In this document: one piece after another, positions 33,693-42,874 of the stretch | Layout: the number at the start of each line of letters is the position of its first letter | Numbering within the stretch: position 1 is the first letter of the stretch | DNA from: Candidatus Litorirhabdus singularis | GTDB taxonomy: Bacteria > Pseudomonadota > Gammaproteobacteria > Pseudomonadales > Halieaceae | Assembly (NCBI RefSeq): GCF_026262625.1 | Contig: NZ_SHNN01000004.1 | Span: 248,001 to 312,000, forward strand | Reading direction: 5' to 3' | Length of the DNA: 64,000 nucleotides | The notes under the pieces: model-generated | Seen by the model: only the letters and a program-made list of their open reading frames with translations | What the model was told of the DNA's origin: nothing | Databases searched by the model: none | Program-made: the position numbers and the translations under genes

Positions 33693-34106
33693 TCACTCTG
33701 CCTTGGGATGGCGCACGCTCCACATGAAATAAAGTGATGCAACAATGCAGGCGATGTTGAGCGCGATGCCGAAGAACGTGTACTCCGGGCTTACTGTCGC
33801 TATTTTCTCATTGCCCGAGACCATGGCGTACTGGTTGGCAAAGCCAACAATAGTCAGGCCGCCCGTGAGCAGGCTGAAAACTGACGCGCCCGATACGGCG
33901 AGGTAGAGGGCATTGAGAATGGCGGCCTGTACCTTGGTCAGCTGGCTTCCCACGAAGTAAGCAACCAGTAAGTAACCAAACAATACCCCGGTCCATAATG
34001 CGAGATCGTTGGCGACCAGCCCGGCCTGCGTTTGCATGAGTCCAATCAAGCCCTGTTCGCGGGCGTACACCATGTACTCCAGTTGCGCTAACTCGAATTC
34101 GGTCAT
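33693..34106 (-). CDS. Small membrane protein of unknown function
   Basis: A protein of 137 residues with an N-terminal amphipathic part (MTEFELAQLEYMVYAREQG) and four hydrophobic stretches (LALWTGVLFGYLLVAYFVG; AAILNALYLAVSGASVFSL; LTIVGFANQYAMV; YTFFGIALNIACIVASLYFM). AAGGAG precedes the ATG at 34106. I do not recognise the family. It is divergent from the next membrane protein gene and could be functionally linked, but nothing in the sequence shows it. Confidence 0.68.
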   Translation of the reverse strand: MTEFELAQLEYMVYAREQGLIGLMQTQAGLVANDLALWTGVLFGYLLVAYFVGSQLTKVQAAILNALYLAVSGASVFSLLTGGLTIVGFANQYAMVSGNEKIATVSPEYTFFGIALNIACIVASLYFMWSVRHPKAE

Positions 34107-34245
34107 ACCGTTTCTCCTTATTGTTTTGTGGTCATAATAGTACATAAAGCGTAGGCTTTGGTCGGGTTTGTCCGGGCGCAGTGGTCTACCTGAAATGGGC
34201 GTATGCTGTTCAATTCACTGAAACAAAAGCAAAGAGAGCGTGCTC

Positions 34246-34668
34246 ATGCTGGACCTTGTTAGAGAAGCCGTAACAGCGCTGCAGGCGGAAACTGCCGCTT
34301 ACCCGCAGGGTGTTCAGGTATGGATGAAACTGATGGGGTTTTCGTTCCTGGCCAGTATTGTATTCGTGTACTCACGAGTGGGCGCCCGCTGGATTCTGGC
34401 TGCCTTGCTACTGAACGTGCTGGGTCTGGTTACAGGGAAACTGTTATTCCCTGAAGCGAGCAGAATGGTGATTGGTACCTACGTGCATATTCTGTTCTGG
34501 CCAGCGATGCTGTGGGGCGTGTGGCGCTCCGCCAAACCGCTTTTACTGTCACGCGCAGCGAACGGTCTGGCCGACTGGGCGTATATGGCCTGGTTGGCGT
34601 GGGCGAGTGTATTGATTGCCATCTCGCTGGTGCTGGATTTTGGCAACCTCATTGCTATGTGGGTTTGA
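34246..34668 (+). CDS. Small membrane protein of unknown function
   Basis: A protein of 140 residues with four predicted membrane helices (MKLMGFSFLASIVFVYS; WILAALLLNVLGLVTGKLL; MVIGTYVHILFWPAMLWGV; YMAWLAWASVLIAISLVL). An AGAGAG stretch lies before the ATG at 34246, and a GTG at 34240 is also open. No known motif is seen. Confidence 0.68.
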   Translation: MLDLVREAVTALQAETAAYPQGVQVWMKLMGFSFLASIVFVYSRVGARWILAALLLNVLGLVTGKLLFPEASRMVIGTYVHILFWPAMLWGVWRSAKPLLLSRAANGLADWAYMAWLAWASVLIAISLVLDFGNLIAMWV

Positions 34669-34807
34669 TGCTATCTGGTGGCGGCGATTTTGGCGTTATC
34701 CTCGTATCTTGATGTCTGAACCCTTGAACATGTCATTTTTTGGAGCGTGGACCTTTTAACGATATTGGTGGTCTACTGTTGCTCAACCTTCCGGGAGCTC
34801 GTGAACC

Positions 34808-35395
34808 ATGCGCCATTTCATCTTATCCATCCTGCTACTTGCGGGTAGCCTGCCTGCGGCGGCTGAGACCGCGATCGCGCATTTTGCCGGCGGCTGTTTC
34901 TGGTGCATGGAGTCTGACTTTGAGGGGCGTGAAGGCATTGTGAATGTGGTCTCAGGGTTTACCGGCGGAACCATGAAAAACCCCACCTACAGCGGTAAAC
35001 ACGACGGCCACTTTGAGGCCATTGAGGTCACCTACGACCCAGCCTTGGTGAGCTACCAGCAGCTGTTGGATATTTTCTGGGTCAACATCGACCCGTTTGA
35101 TAACAGAGGCCAGTTTTGCGATAAAGGCTTTAGCTATCGCAGCGCCATTTTTCCCGCCAATGCCACCGAGAAAGCTTTGGCTGATAAGTCTCTGAGTAAA
35201 GTGGCCGAACGCTTTAAAGGCCAACAGGTTTATACCGAGATTCGCGCTGCCGGCGCCTTCTGGCCAGTGGAGAAATTTCACCAGAACTACGCGGCAAGGA
35301 ACCCTGTGCGTTACAACTACTATCGCTGGAGCTGTGGTCGCGACCAACGCCTTGAGGCGATTTGGGGCGACGATAGCGGTGCAGGCCACCATTAA
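34808..35395 (+). CDS. msrA: Peptide-methionine (S)-S-oxide reductase, exported
   Basis: A protein of 195 residues. A signal peptide (MRHFILSILLLAGSLPAAAE) is followed by the MsrA domain. The catalytic Cys is in AHFAGGCFWCMESDFEG, with GxTGGxxxNPTYxxV-like FTGGTMKNPTYSG and the HFEAIEVTYDP segment. A C-terminal AAGAFWPVEKFHQNY matches the end of the family. It repairs methionine-S-sulfoxide in periplasmic proteins using thioredoxin-like electrons. Export marks it as an envelope protein. It appears to be a single-gene unit. Confidence 0.93.
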   Translation: MRHFILSILLLAGSLPAAAETAIAHFAGGCFWCMESDFEGREGIVNVVSGFTGGTMKNPTYSGKHDGHFEAIEVTYDPALVSYQQLLDIFWVNIDPFDNRGQFCDKGFSYRSAIFPANATEKALADKSLSKVAERFKGQQVYTEIRAAGAFWPVEKFHQNYAARNPVRYNYYRWSCGRDQRLEAIWGDDSGAGHH

Positions 35396-35530
35396 GGGTG
35401 ACAGCTGCTTTTGGAGCTGGCATTGGCCGCGGCACCAAACGGATTTTTCGCGTAAGCATGTGACCCGGGAGACGGTAGTGTTACGTATGCTTGATGATGG
35501 CAGTACGGACAAGATTAGAGACGCTACCCT

Positions 35531-36232
35531 ATGAACTTTGAACAATGGCTTGTCGCAATTGGCATGTCACCCAAGACAGCCAAGAGCCATTCGGTAGCCA
35601 TTGCGGGTGGTCTATCCAGTTGGGCCGCTGCTGCCGACTTGGTTAAGCAATCGCTGCATGAAATTGATAGCGTCAGTGACTTTCGTCATACCTGCGAGAA
35701 GCTGCGTCGGCTTGAGATATACGACGCTCGCAATACCGTTGGTAAGGGACTGTACAATGCAGCCCTTCATAACTATGCCGATTATCTTGCTGAAATTACC
35801 CAAAGCGCTTTAGAACAAGACCTGAGCGATATCGTAGCGGATGCCCGGCTAACTAATACCGAGAAAACGACTCTCATCAATACCCGTGTGGGGCAGGGTA
35901 AGTTTCGTAAGCAGCTTATAGCGCACTGGGGTGGCTGTGCGGTTACGGGTTACGCTGACACCCGGTTCCTGGTGGCTTCGCACATTAAGCCCTGGGTGAG
36001 TGCCAGTCATCCGGAGAGGCTAGACCCCTGCAATGGATTACTGCTTGTGCCCAACCTTAGTAAGGTATTTGATCTTGGGTACATTAGCTTCCAGTCTTCA
36101 GGTGATATTTGTATATCGGAACAGTTGGAAGATTTTCAGGTGCTGGGTATCGACAGCGCAATGCGCGTGAGTTTGGGTGATGAGCATCAGGACTATTTAA
36201 GCTTTCACCGCCGCACAGTATTCAGGCGCTAA
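35531..36232 (+). CDS. HNH endonuclease family protein
   Basis: A protein of 233 residues with a variable N-terminal helical part and a C-terminal HNH motif: GKFRKQLIAHWGGCAVTG, then LVASHIKPWVSAS and LDPCNGLLLVPNLSKVFDLG. The conserved His-Ile-Lys-Pro-Trp and Asn-Gly-Leu-Leu/Leu-Phe-Asp pattern is that of HNH nucleases often used in restriction. No methyltransferase stands next to it, so it may be an orphan nuclease or part of a Type IV-like defence. It is about 11 kb from the dnd island. Confidence 0.85.
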   Translation: MNFEQWLVAIGMSPKTAKSHSVAIAGGLSSWAAAADLVKQSLHEIDSVSDFRHTCEKLRRLEIYDARNTVGKGLYNAALHNYADYLAEITQSALEQDLSDIVADARLTNTEKTTLINTRVGQGKFRKQLIAHWGGCAVTGYADTRFLVASHIKPWVSASHPERLDPCNGLLLVPNLSKVFDLGYISFQSSGDICISEQLEDFQVLGIDSAMRVSLGDEHQDYLSFHRRTVFRR

Positions 36233-36249
36233 GCGCTGGCTAAAGTGGA

Positions 36250-36792
36250 TTAGCCTGCTTCCCACTGATCCAGAAACCGCCACAATGTCGCGCACACTAG
36301 CGCATGATCAATCGTCCCATCGAGCATGTAGCCTTTAAGCAGAGCGATATCGACCAACTCGACTGTTGTATTTTCTGTCTCGCTTACATGGACTTTGGCC
36401 TCCGTGCCAACAACATGGCCGACAAAGGTATGCAGTTCGTTATTGAATACGGCGGGGTTAGGGTTCAGTACTCCCATCGAAGCGACCTTATCAACAATAT
36501 GGCCCGTCTCCTCAAGGCACTCACGCTTGGCTGCGTCTGCAGGCAGTTCGCCCGCATCTACCATGCCGCCGGGAATCTCCAGCGTTACCCGCTGGCTGCC
36601 GTGGCGATACTGCTTAACCATGACGATTTCACCCTGGCTGGTGACGGGGATGAGATTCACCCAGTGCAGACTGTCTATGACGCAAAACGTGTGGTCTTTG
36701 GTGGTATGCGGTGACTGGTCGAGTACCTCCAGCAGTCTGAAAATGCGTGTTTCATTGAGTACTGTGGACTGCAGGCGTTGCCAATCTTGCAT
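36250..36792 (-). CDS. Nudix hydrolase
   Basis: A protein of 180 residues. The Nudix box G-x5-E-x7-R-E-x2-E-E-x-G is complete (GGMVDAGELPADAAKREC, then LEETGHI). It resembles ADP-ribose/nucleoside diphosphate sugar pyrophosphatases (VMVKQYRHGSQRVTLEIPGG). AAGGAG precedes the start. It should hydrolyse a nucleoside diphosphate linked to another moiety with Mg. It is convergent with the HNH gene and stands alone. Confidence 0.92.
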   Translation of the reverse strand: MQDWQRLQSTVLNETRIFRLLEVLDQSPHTTKDHTFCVIDSLHWVNLIPVTSQGEIVMVKQYRHGSQRVTLEIPGGMVDAGELPADAAKRECLEETGHIVDKVASMGVLNPNPAVFNNELHTFVGHVVGTEAKVHVSETENTTVELVDIALLKGYMLDGTIDHALVCATLWRFLDQWEAG

Positions 36793-36939
36793 AAAAAACT
36801 ATCTCCTTGGGATGTTGCACGGTGCCTGGCTATGACCGCCACTGCGCGACGTTGGCATAGTCAGGATCTGCTATAAGTACGCGACAAACACCGGTTTGGT
36901 TGCGTGCGGCGCCGCATAAAACCGCAATCAAGGGCCAGA

Positions 36940-37848
36940 CTAGCCCGAGTCATGCAAGCAGGGCTCACCCCGCAACCGTTGTGCCAGCAAGTCGATAAAG
37001 GCCCTGACCCGGGCTGAGGCATGGCGACTTTCCCGGTGCACAATATGCACCGGATAGTCGGCCGGTTGGTATTGCGGCAAGAGTATCTGCAGCGCCCCGG
37101 CCTCGATCTCGGCGGTCACCTGGTAAGACAGCTGTCGGGCGATACCAAAACCAGCCAGCGCTGCGCTGATAGCGGCATCGTTGGAGGTGACGGTTAATCG
37201 TGCGTCGGTTTTTAACGGGTGGTCGCTGTCTGCGCCTGAGAAGCGCCAGCCGCTGCCAAAGCCACCAGCTGCCGAAGCGATCAAGCTGTGTTGACGCAGG
37301 TCCTGTGGCACTTGCGGTGTGCCATGGCGTGCAAGATAAGCGGGCGTCGCCACCAGTACATGGTGGACCGAGCCTACCCGCAGCGCGCGCATGGAGGAGT
37401 CGGGGAGTTCGCCAATACGCACGCCGACATCCAGCCCTTCTTCCAGCAGATTCACCGAGCGATCAAGAAATACAGCCTCTACTTCCATACCCGGGTACTG
37501 CTCCAGGTAATCCACGATACCCGGCATTACAAACAACCGGCCGAACATGACGGGCGCTGTCACTGCAAGGTGGCCACGCGGCTCGGCGTTAATGCCGGCC
37601 GCAGCATCGTCGGCGGCTTCCAGCCCTGCCAGAATTTGCCGGGCGTCATCAAGGTAGCGCCGGCCGGCTTCGGTGACGCGCACATGGCGGGTGGTGCGAT
37701 CGAGTAGTTTCACGCCGAGCGTGTCTTCCAGCGCCGCCACCGCGCGGGTGACAGCCGGGGGTGAGAGTTGCAGGCGCCGGGCTGCCGCGGCAAAGCCCTC
37801 CTGCTCGGCGACTGCCACGTACACCTGCAGCTGGTGAAAGCGATCCAT
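36940..37848 (-). CDS. LysR family transcriptional regulator
   Basis: A protein of 302 residues. The LysR helix-turn-helix is at the N-terminus (MDRFHQLQVYVAVAEQEGFAAAARRLQLSPPAVTRAVAAL) and the periplasmic-binding-like effector domain follows. It is divergent from the oxidoreductase fusion at 37978, with about 130 bases between them, so it most likely regulates that gene and the GST downstream. A TTCC-AATA-GGAA inverted repeat at 37899-37910 in the gap is a possible binding site. Confidence 0.93.
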   Translation of the reverse strand: MDRFHQLQVYVAVAEQEGFAAAARRLQLSPPAVTRAVAALEDTLGVKLLDRTTRHVRVTEAGRRYLDDARQILAGLEAADDAAAGINAEPRGHLAVTAPVMFGRLFVMPGIVDYLEQYPGMEVEAVFLDRSVNLLEEGLDVGVRIGELPDSSMRALRVGSVHHVLVATPAYLARHGTPQVPQDLRQHSLIASAAGGFGSGWRFSGADSDHPLKTDARLTVTSNDAAISAALAGFGIARQLSYQVTAEIEAGALQILLPQYQPADYPVHIVHRESRHASARVRAFIDLLAQRLRGEPCLHDSG

Positions 37849-37977
37849 TAATTATTCCACTTAACGCAACAATGAATTTACATAATAGAGGATTCTTCTT
37901 CCAATAGGAATTTGAGAAAGTAGCTACATCGCAACGCAAAGGGCGCTACTGCCCCGCCCAGCAAAGGAAGATTGACC

Positions 37978-39306
37978 ATGGCTCACAAATTCGCCGAGAT
38001 CGCATTTACCCCTGTCGTTCGGGCCATCCAGACACAACAGGGCAGCCGCGGCGGTTATGCCCGCATGGATGGCGGCGATGACTACAACCACCAACTGAGT
38101 GGCCGTGAGGCAATGTTTATTGCTGCCCGCGACAGCTTTTACATGTCCAGTGTGAGCGAAAGCGGCTGGCCTTACTTGCAGCACCGCGGTGGGCCCGCAG
38201 GATTTATGAAGGTCCTGGACGAGCGCACCATCGGCTTCGCAGACTTTGCCGGTAACCGCCAGTACGTGAGCACCGGCAACTTCAGCACCAACAACCGCGT
38301 GGCGCTGTTCTTTATGGACTACCCCAATCGCACGCGCCTGAAACTGCTGGGCCGGGTACGCACCATTGGGCTGGACGAGCCAGAGCTGCTGGCGCGGCTG
38401 GAAGATGCCGACTACCCCGCTCAAATAGAGCGTGGCTTTGTGATTGAGGTAGAAGCCTTTGACTGGAATTGCCCGCAACACATTACTCCTCGATTTACCC
38501 AGGCCGAGGTTGAACACGAACTCACCGAGCTGCGCGCAGAGAACCAGCACCTGCAAGACCTGCTGGCAGGCTCGGTAGAGCGGCAACCGGCCGCGACTCA
38601 ACCCAACCCGCCACCAACATCAGAGGTGCTGGGCGAGGGCCCCTTAGAGCTTATCGTCAGTGGCGTACGCCAACTGGCACCCAAGGTGAGAGCGTTTGAG
38701 CTGCGTGACCCCAAAGGCGGCGAGTTGCCGCCGGTGGAAGCGGGTTCGCACCTGCGCGTTCCCGTGCGCCTGCCGTCTGGCGCAGTGGTAGACCGCCATT
38801 ACTCCATTGCCTCTAACCCGCAGCGCACTGACATCTACGAGATTGCCGTGCTGCGTGAAGAGGCGGGCAGCGGGGGCTCTGCCGCCGTGCACGACAGCTA
38901 TAGCATTGGCACGCGTTTGCGCGTCGACCTGCCCGCTAATCACTTTGGATTACACGAGGACAAACGTCCGGCGCTGCTGATTGCCGGCGGTATTGGCATA
39001 ACTCCCATCAAAGCTATGGCCCAGGCACTGGCGGCACGTGATTCCAAGTTTCATCTGCACTACGCAGGTCGCAGCCGTTTGGCGATGCCATTTCGTGATC
39101 GTCTGCAGCGCCAACTGGCTGATCGGTTGACCGTATACAGCAGCGACGATGGGCAGCGGATGGACGTTGCGGCCCTGTTGGTTGCCGCCGCAGACGACAC
39201 CGTGATTTACGTGTGCGGACCACACAGCCTGATTAGCGCGGTAACCGCCGCGGCAAAGGCGCTGGGCATAGCGCGCGAGCGTGTGCGCCTGGAACTGTTT
39301 GCCTGA
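37978..39306 (+). CDS. Pyridoxamine-oxidase-like / ferredoxin-reductase-like fusion flavoprotein
   Basis: A protein of 442 residues started at the ATG at 37978 after AAAGGAAG. The first 200 residues are a split-barrel PNPOx-like FMN domain (REAMFIAARDSFYMSSVSESGWPYLQHRGG). After a short linker comes a ferredoxin-NADP reductase-type module: FAD motif RHYSIASNP, NAD motif LLIAGGIGITPIKAMA and VYVCGPHSLI. The protein ends soon after, so the C-terminal [2Fe-2S] domain usual for phthalate-dioxygenase-reductase-like members is missing. It probably reduces a small molecule or electron carrier with NAD(P)H. It is divergent from a LysR gene. Confidence 0.87.
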   Translation: MAHKFAEIAFTPVVRAIQTQQGSRGGYARMDGGDDYNHQLSGREAMFIAARDSFYMSSVSESGWPYLQHRGGPAGFMKVLDERTIGFADFAGNRQYVSTGNFSTNNRVALFFMDYPNRTRLKLLGRVRTIGLDEPELLARLEDADYPAQIERGFVIEVEAFDWNCPQHITPRFTQAEVEHELTELRAENQHLQDLLAGSVERQPAATQPNPPPTSEVLGEGPLELIVSGVRQLAPKVRAFELRDPKGGELPPVEAGSHLRVPVRLPSGAVVDRHYSIASNPQRTDIYEIAVLREEAGSGGSAAVHDSYSIGTRLRVDLPANHFGLHEDKRPALLIAGGIGITPIKAMAQALAARDSKFHLHYAGRSRLAMPFRDRLQRQLADRLTVYSSDDGQRMDVAALLVAAADDTVIYVCGPHSLISAVTAAAKALGIARERVRLELFA

Positions 39307-39383
39307 TGAACAACGTTTAACAAACCTTTAATAACTGACTAACAAACCCGTGCAACCGTGCGGGTCACCCAAGGAGAACCATC

Positions 39384-40007
39384 ATGACTACCATCAAACT
39401 TCACAGACACGCATTATCCGGCCACTCTCACCGCGCGCAGCTGCTGCTGTCGCTGTTGGGCATTGATGCCACCCTGGTCGACGTGGACCTGGCCGCCGGT
39501 GAACACAAACAGGCCGAGTTTCTGGCCAAAAACGCTCTGGGCCAAGTGCCCGTGTTGGAAGACGGCGATACTGTTATTGCCGACTCTAACGCGATTCTGG
39601 TGTATCTGGCCGAGCGCTACGATACCAGCCATACCTGGTTGCCCACCGAGCCGCTGGCGGCCGCGCAAGTGCAGCGCTTTCTGTCGATAGCGGCGGGGCA
39701 GGTAGCCTCGGGGCCGGCGTCAGCCCGACTGGTCAATGTCTTTGGTGCTGCCCTTGACCATCAGCGGGCCATGACAGTAGCGCACAACCTGCTGGAGGTA
39801 CTGGAGTCTCACCTGATTGAGCGCGAGTGGCTGGTGGGTAGTCATCCGACCCTTGCCGACGTGGCCAACTACGCCTATATCGCCCATGCCCCCGAAGGCG
39901 ATGTGTCGCTGGCAAACTACCCCAACGTGCGGGCGTGGCTGGCGCGCATCGCAGCGTTGCCCGGGTTTGTACCCATGCAGGCCACTGCGGTAGGGCTGGC
40001 TGCTTAA
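39384..40007 (+). CDS. Glutathione S-transferase family protein
   Basis: A protein of 207 residues. The N-terminal thioredoxin-fold domain has KNALGQVPVLEDGDTVIADSNAILVYLAERY, with the cis-Pro in VPVL and the DSNAI glutathione-binding motif. The C-terminal helical domain includes the HPTLADVANYAYI N-capping motif. It lies 77 bases after the oxidoreductase fusion, probably in the same LysR-controlled unit. It should conjugate glutathione with an electrophile or act in glutathione-dependent reduction. GAGG-like AAGGAG precedes the start. Confidence 0.92.
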   Translation: MTTIKLHRHALSGHSHRAQLLLSLLGIDATLVDVDLAAGEHKQAEFLAKNALGQVPVLEDGDTVIADSNAILVYLAERYDTSHTWLPTEPLAAAQVQRFLSIAAGQVASGPASARLVNVFGAALDHQRAMTVAHNLLEVLESHLIEREWLVGSHPTLADVANYAYIAHAPEGDVSLANYPNVRAWLARIAALPGFVPMQATAVGLAA

Positions 40008-40013
40008 AGGCTT

Positions 40014-40043
40014 GCCTCTGCGGGCGTTAAGGTGCGCAGAGGC
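40014..40043 (+). terminator. Hairpin terminator candidate
   Basis: GCCTCTGCG (40014-40022) and CGCAGAGGC (40035-40043) are perfect nine-base arms around a 12-base loop, just after the GST stop. Only ATTTG follows, so the T tract is weak. Confidence 0.5.
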
Positions 40044-40133
40044 ATTTGTCCCGCTTTAAGCTGGGTCAGGCACTTGCATCATTGGCTGATTAGGCAATAC
40101 TGTCGGGATAAAATCTAACGAAAGGAAATTCTC

Positions 40134-41669
40134 ATGCTACTGACCCGCATGCAAAGTGCAGCGCTCACCCTTCTTCTGTTACCCGCGTGGGTGCTGGCAG
40201 CCGACAGGCCCAACGTTTTGATCATCTGGGGGGACGATATTGGTATCAGCAATATTAGTGCTTACAGCGATGGCATGATGGGGTATCGCACCCCCAATAT
40301 TGACCGAATCGCCGATGAAGGCGTTCGGTTTACCGATTATTACGGTGACCAGAGTTGTACCGCCGGTCGCTCAACCTTTATTACGGGTCAGGCTGGCCTG
40401 CGTACCGGGCTGACCAAAGTGGGGCTTCCTGGGTCCGAACTGGGCCTGCAGGACAGGGATATCACTATTGCCGAAGTGCTCAAGTCGCGGGGCTATGCGA
40501 CCGGGCAGTTTGGCAAAAACCACCTGGGTGACAAAGACGAATTCCTGCCCACTGCCCATGGTTTTGACGAGTTCTTTGGCAACTTGTACCACCTCAATGC
40601 CGAGGAAGAGCCGGAAGATGAAGACTACCCCAAGGCAGAGTGGTTTCAGCAACGGTTTGGCCCCCGTGGCGTCATTCGTTCCTATGCCGATGGACGCATA
40701 GAAGACACCGGTCCGCTGACGCGCAAGCGCATGGAAACTACCGACGAAGAATTTGTCACAGCCGCGCAAAAATTTGTTGATACCCAGGTCAAGGCCGACA
40801 AGCCGTTTTTCGTCTGGCTCAATACCACCGGCATGCACTTTCGGACCCATCGCGCCGAGAAGCACGTGGGCAAATCGGGGCAGGGCTTCTACAACGATGT
40901 GATGGTGGCTCACGATGCGCTGGTTGGCGATATGTTGAACCAGTTGGATGAGTTGGGTATTGCCGATGACACCATCGTCTTTTATTCCACCGATAATGGC
41001 GTGCATTACAACACCTGGCCCGATGCCGGTATTACGCCTTTTCGCTCCGAGAAAAACTCTAACTGGGAAGGTGCCTATCGGGTACCTGCCATGGTGCGCT
41101 GGCCGGCCAAAATACCAGCGGGTAGTGTCTCTAACGACATTATGTCGCACCTGGACTGGATGCCGACGCTGGCAGCGGCGGCCGGAGAGCCCGACCTGAA
41201 ACAGAAGTTTCTTAAGGGTGATACCGGCGTCACGGGCAAGACCGGTCGCAAATACCGTCTGCATCTGGATGGCTATAATTTTATGCCCTACTTGAGTGGG
41301 GAGGCTGCCAAGGGCCCGCGCCAGGAATTTCATTACTTGAGCGACGAGGGTATGCCGGTGGGTGTGCGTGTGGGTGACTGGAAAATTGTCTACGCAGAGA
41401 ACCGCGCCAAGACCATGGCGCTGTGGGCGGAGCCGTTTGTGACCCTGCGTATGTTCAAGATCTTCAACTTGCGCCGGGACCCGTTTGAGCGAGCCGATCA
41501 CAACTCCAATTCCTACTGGGACTGGATGATCGACAAGGCCCCGCAAGGCTACCTGGGTCTGGCGACCACGCAGCAGTTTCTGATGACCTTCAAGGACTAC
41601 CCGCCCAGCCAAAAAGCCGACTCCTGGTCAATCGACAAGTTAACTGATGAGCTGTTAAAGCAGGAATAG
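40134..41669 (+). CDS. Arylsulfatase-type sulfatase, exported
   Basis: A protein of 511 residues with a signal peptide (MLLTRMQSAALTLLLLPAWVLA). The alkaline phosphatase superfamily metal-binding segment is NVLIIWGDDIGISNIS. The formylglycine signature is Cys75-Thr-Ala-Gly-Arg79, a variant of C-x-P-x-R with Ala in place of Pro. Later come FGKNHLGD and DNGVHYNTWPD. It hydrolyses a sulfate ester in the periplasm and must be activated by a formylglycine-generating enzyme, not seen in this window. A stem-loop follows the gene. The GAAAGGAAA ribosome binding site supports this start. Confidence 0.92.
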   Translation: MLLTRMQSAALTLLLLPAWVLAADRPNVLIIWGDDIGISNISAYSDGMMGYRTPNIDRIADEGVRFTDYYGDQSCTAGRSTFITGQAGLRTGLTKVGLPGSELGLQDRDITIAEVLKSRGYATGQFGKNHLGDKDEFLPTAHGFDEFFGNLYHLNAEEEPEDEDYPKAEWFQQRFGPRGVIRSYADGRIEDTGPLTRKRMETTDEEFVTAAQKFVDTQVKADKPFFVWLNTTGMHFRTHRAEKHVGKSGQGFYNDVMVAHDALVGDMLNQLDELGIADDTIVFYSTDNGVHYNTWPDAGITPFRSEKNSNWEGAYRVPAMVRWPAKIPAGSVSNDIMSHLDWMPTLAAAAGEPDLKQKFLKGDTGVTGKTGRKYRLHLDGYNFMPYLSGEAAKGPRQEFHYLSDEGMPVGVRVGDWKIVYAENRAKTMALWAEPFVTLRMFKIFNLRRDPFERADHNSNSYWDWMIDKAPQGYLGLATTQQFLMTFKDYPPSQKADSWSIDKLTDELLKQE

Positions 41670-41688
41670 CGGCAGATTTGATGCTTGC

Positions 41689-41711
41689 CTGCACGCCGAC
41701 TTGGCGTGCAG
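41689..41711 (+). terminator. Stem-loop after the sulfatase gene
   Basis: CTGCACGCC-GACTT-GGCGTGCAG forms a nine-base stem with a five-base loop 20 bases after the stop. There is no T tract, so termination would be weak or factor-dependent. Confidence 0.4.
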
Positions 41712-41755
41712 CGGCATGGCCATTGAACCCCAAAAAACCGATTGCCGCTTCTAAA

Positions 41756-41812
41756 AAGGGGTCAGAGCCCTTTATGATCATTGTTCTTTCAAGAAAAGGG
41801 CTCTGACCCCTT
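41756..41812. repeat. REP-like hairpin, copy 1
   Basis: AAGGGGTCAGAGCCCTTT (41756-41773) and its exact reverse complement (41795-41812) form 18-base arms around a 21-base loop. The same hairpin recurs at 42776-42833 with the loop slightly changed. Confidence 0.88.
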
Positions 41813-42061
41813 ATAGTTAATCTTGTCGTATTTTTGCTCGGAATCGTGATGACCTGGGCGGCCCTGCACACCAAATCTGCTCGTTCCTGAGGTAAGGCGC
41901 ACACCTGTCTGTACCCAATGATTCGCCCCCTCGCTGCTAGCGCCGCAAAGATAAGGTCGCTTCACATTGATCTTCACACGAACTTCGCCCGTATACCCCG
42001 CACTAATTGCTCTGAACACACCCTCTGTCCAAACCTATACTGGCCGCTCAGGAAAATATTT

Positions 42062-42724
42062 ATGTCACTTAAAGCTATTGCATTCGGTTCCATTGGAACC
42101 TTGATTGAAACCTCAGAAATCCAGCGAAGCGCGTTCAATAACGCATTCAAGGAACACGGTCTGGACTGGAACTGGACGCGAGATGACTATAGCAGGATGC
42201 TCCTACAATCTGGAGGGCGCCAGCGCATTGCAGCCTATGCCAATACTCATAACGCCGATGTCGACGCCAACGAAATCCATCAGACGAAAACAAAGCTTTT
42301 CGATGCTCATATTGAGGAGCATGGCGCGCCAATACGCGCCGGCGTAAAAGAGGTCATTGAGTTTGCCAAACAAACTGGCAGGAAACTGGCTCTGGTCAGC
42401 ACAACCAGTGAAGACAACATTATTGCCACTTTGACAGTTCTGAGTGGCCTTGTGGATCGTGACGACTTTGCATTTATTGGCAATGCGTCAATGGTCGAGA
42501 ACGGGAAGCCGGCGCCAGATATTTATATCAAAGCGATGCATGACATGGCCATAAAACCAGACGAGGTTATCGCTATCGAAGACTCAGAACCCAGCCTTGA
42601 ATCTGCGGTGGCGGCAGGAATTCGCTGCATTGGATTTCCGGGTGAGAATACGGCAGAACAAAATTATGACGGTGCTATTGTTCGAGTTGATGCTCTGACC
42701 ACAGCAATGTTCTCTGACAAATGA
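42062..42724 (+). CDS. HAD-like protein lacking the catalytic aspartates of motif I
   Basis: A protein of 220 residues with the HAD-IA/CbbY-like layout. Motif I, normally D-x-D-G-T-L, reads FGSIGTL, so both Asp residues are missing. Motif II (LVSTTSE), motif III (NGKPAPDIY, with Lys) and motif IV (AIEDSEPSLESAVAAG) are retained. Without the nucleophilic Asp it cannot act as a standard phosphohydrolase; a binding or regulatory role, or another chemistry, is possible. The ATG at 42062 follows AGGAAA. It sits between two REP-like hairpins. Confidence 0.87.
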   Translation: MSLKAIAFGSIGTLIETSEIQRSAFNNAFKEHGLDWNWTRDDYSRMLLQSGGRQRIAAYANTHNADVDANEIHQTKTKLFDAHIEEHGAPIRAGVKEVIEFAKQTGRKLALVSTTSEDNIIATLTVLSGLVDRDDFAFIGNASMVENGKPAPDIYIKAMHDMAIKPDEVIAIEDSEPSLESAVAAGIRCIGFPGENTAEQNYDGAIVRVDALTTAMFSDK

Positions 42725-42775
42725 GCTAAGTCGTCCAACGCTTCAATCGAAGGCGAGTTTAAAGGGCTCAGGTTA

Positions 42776-42833
42776 AAGGGGTCAGAGCCCTTTCATGATC
42801 TTTGTTCGTTCAAGAAAAGGGCTCTGACCCCTT
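42776..42833. repeat. REP-like hairpin, copy 2
   Basis: The same 18-base inverted arms as copy 1 (42776-42793 and 42816-42833). A partial arm, TTTAAAGGGCTCAGG, lies just before it at 42757-42771. The repeat separates the HAD-like gene from the proteorhodopsin gene. Confidence 0.88.
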
Positions 42834-42874
42834 ATAGTTTTAGACTCTCCAAACAAATGATCGAGCCCGACGGA

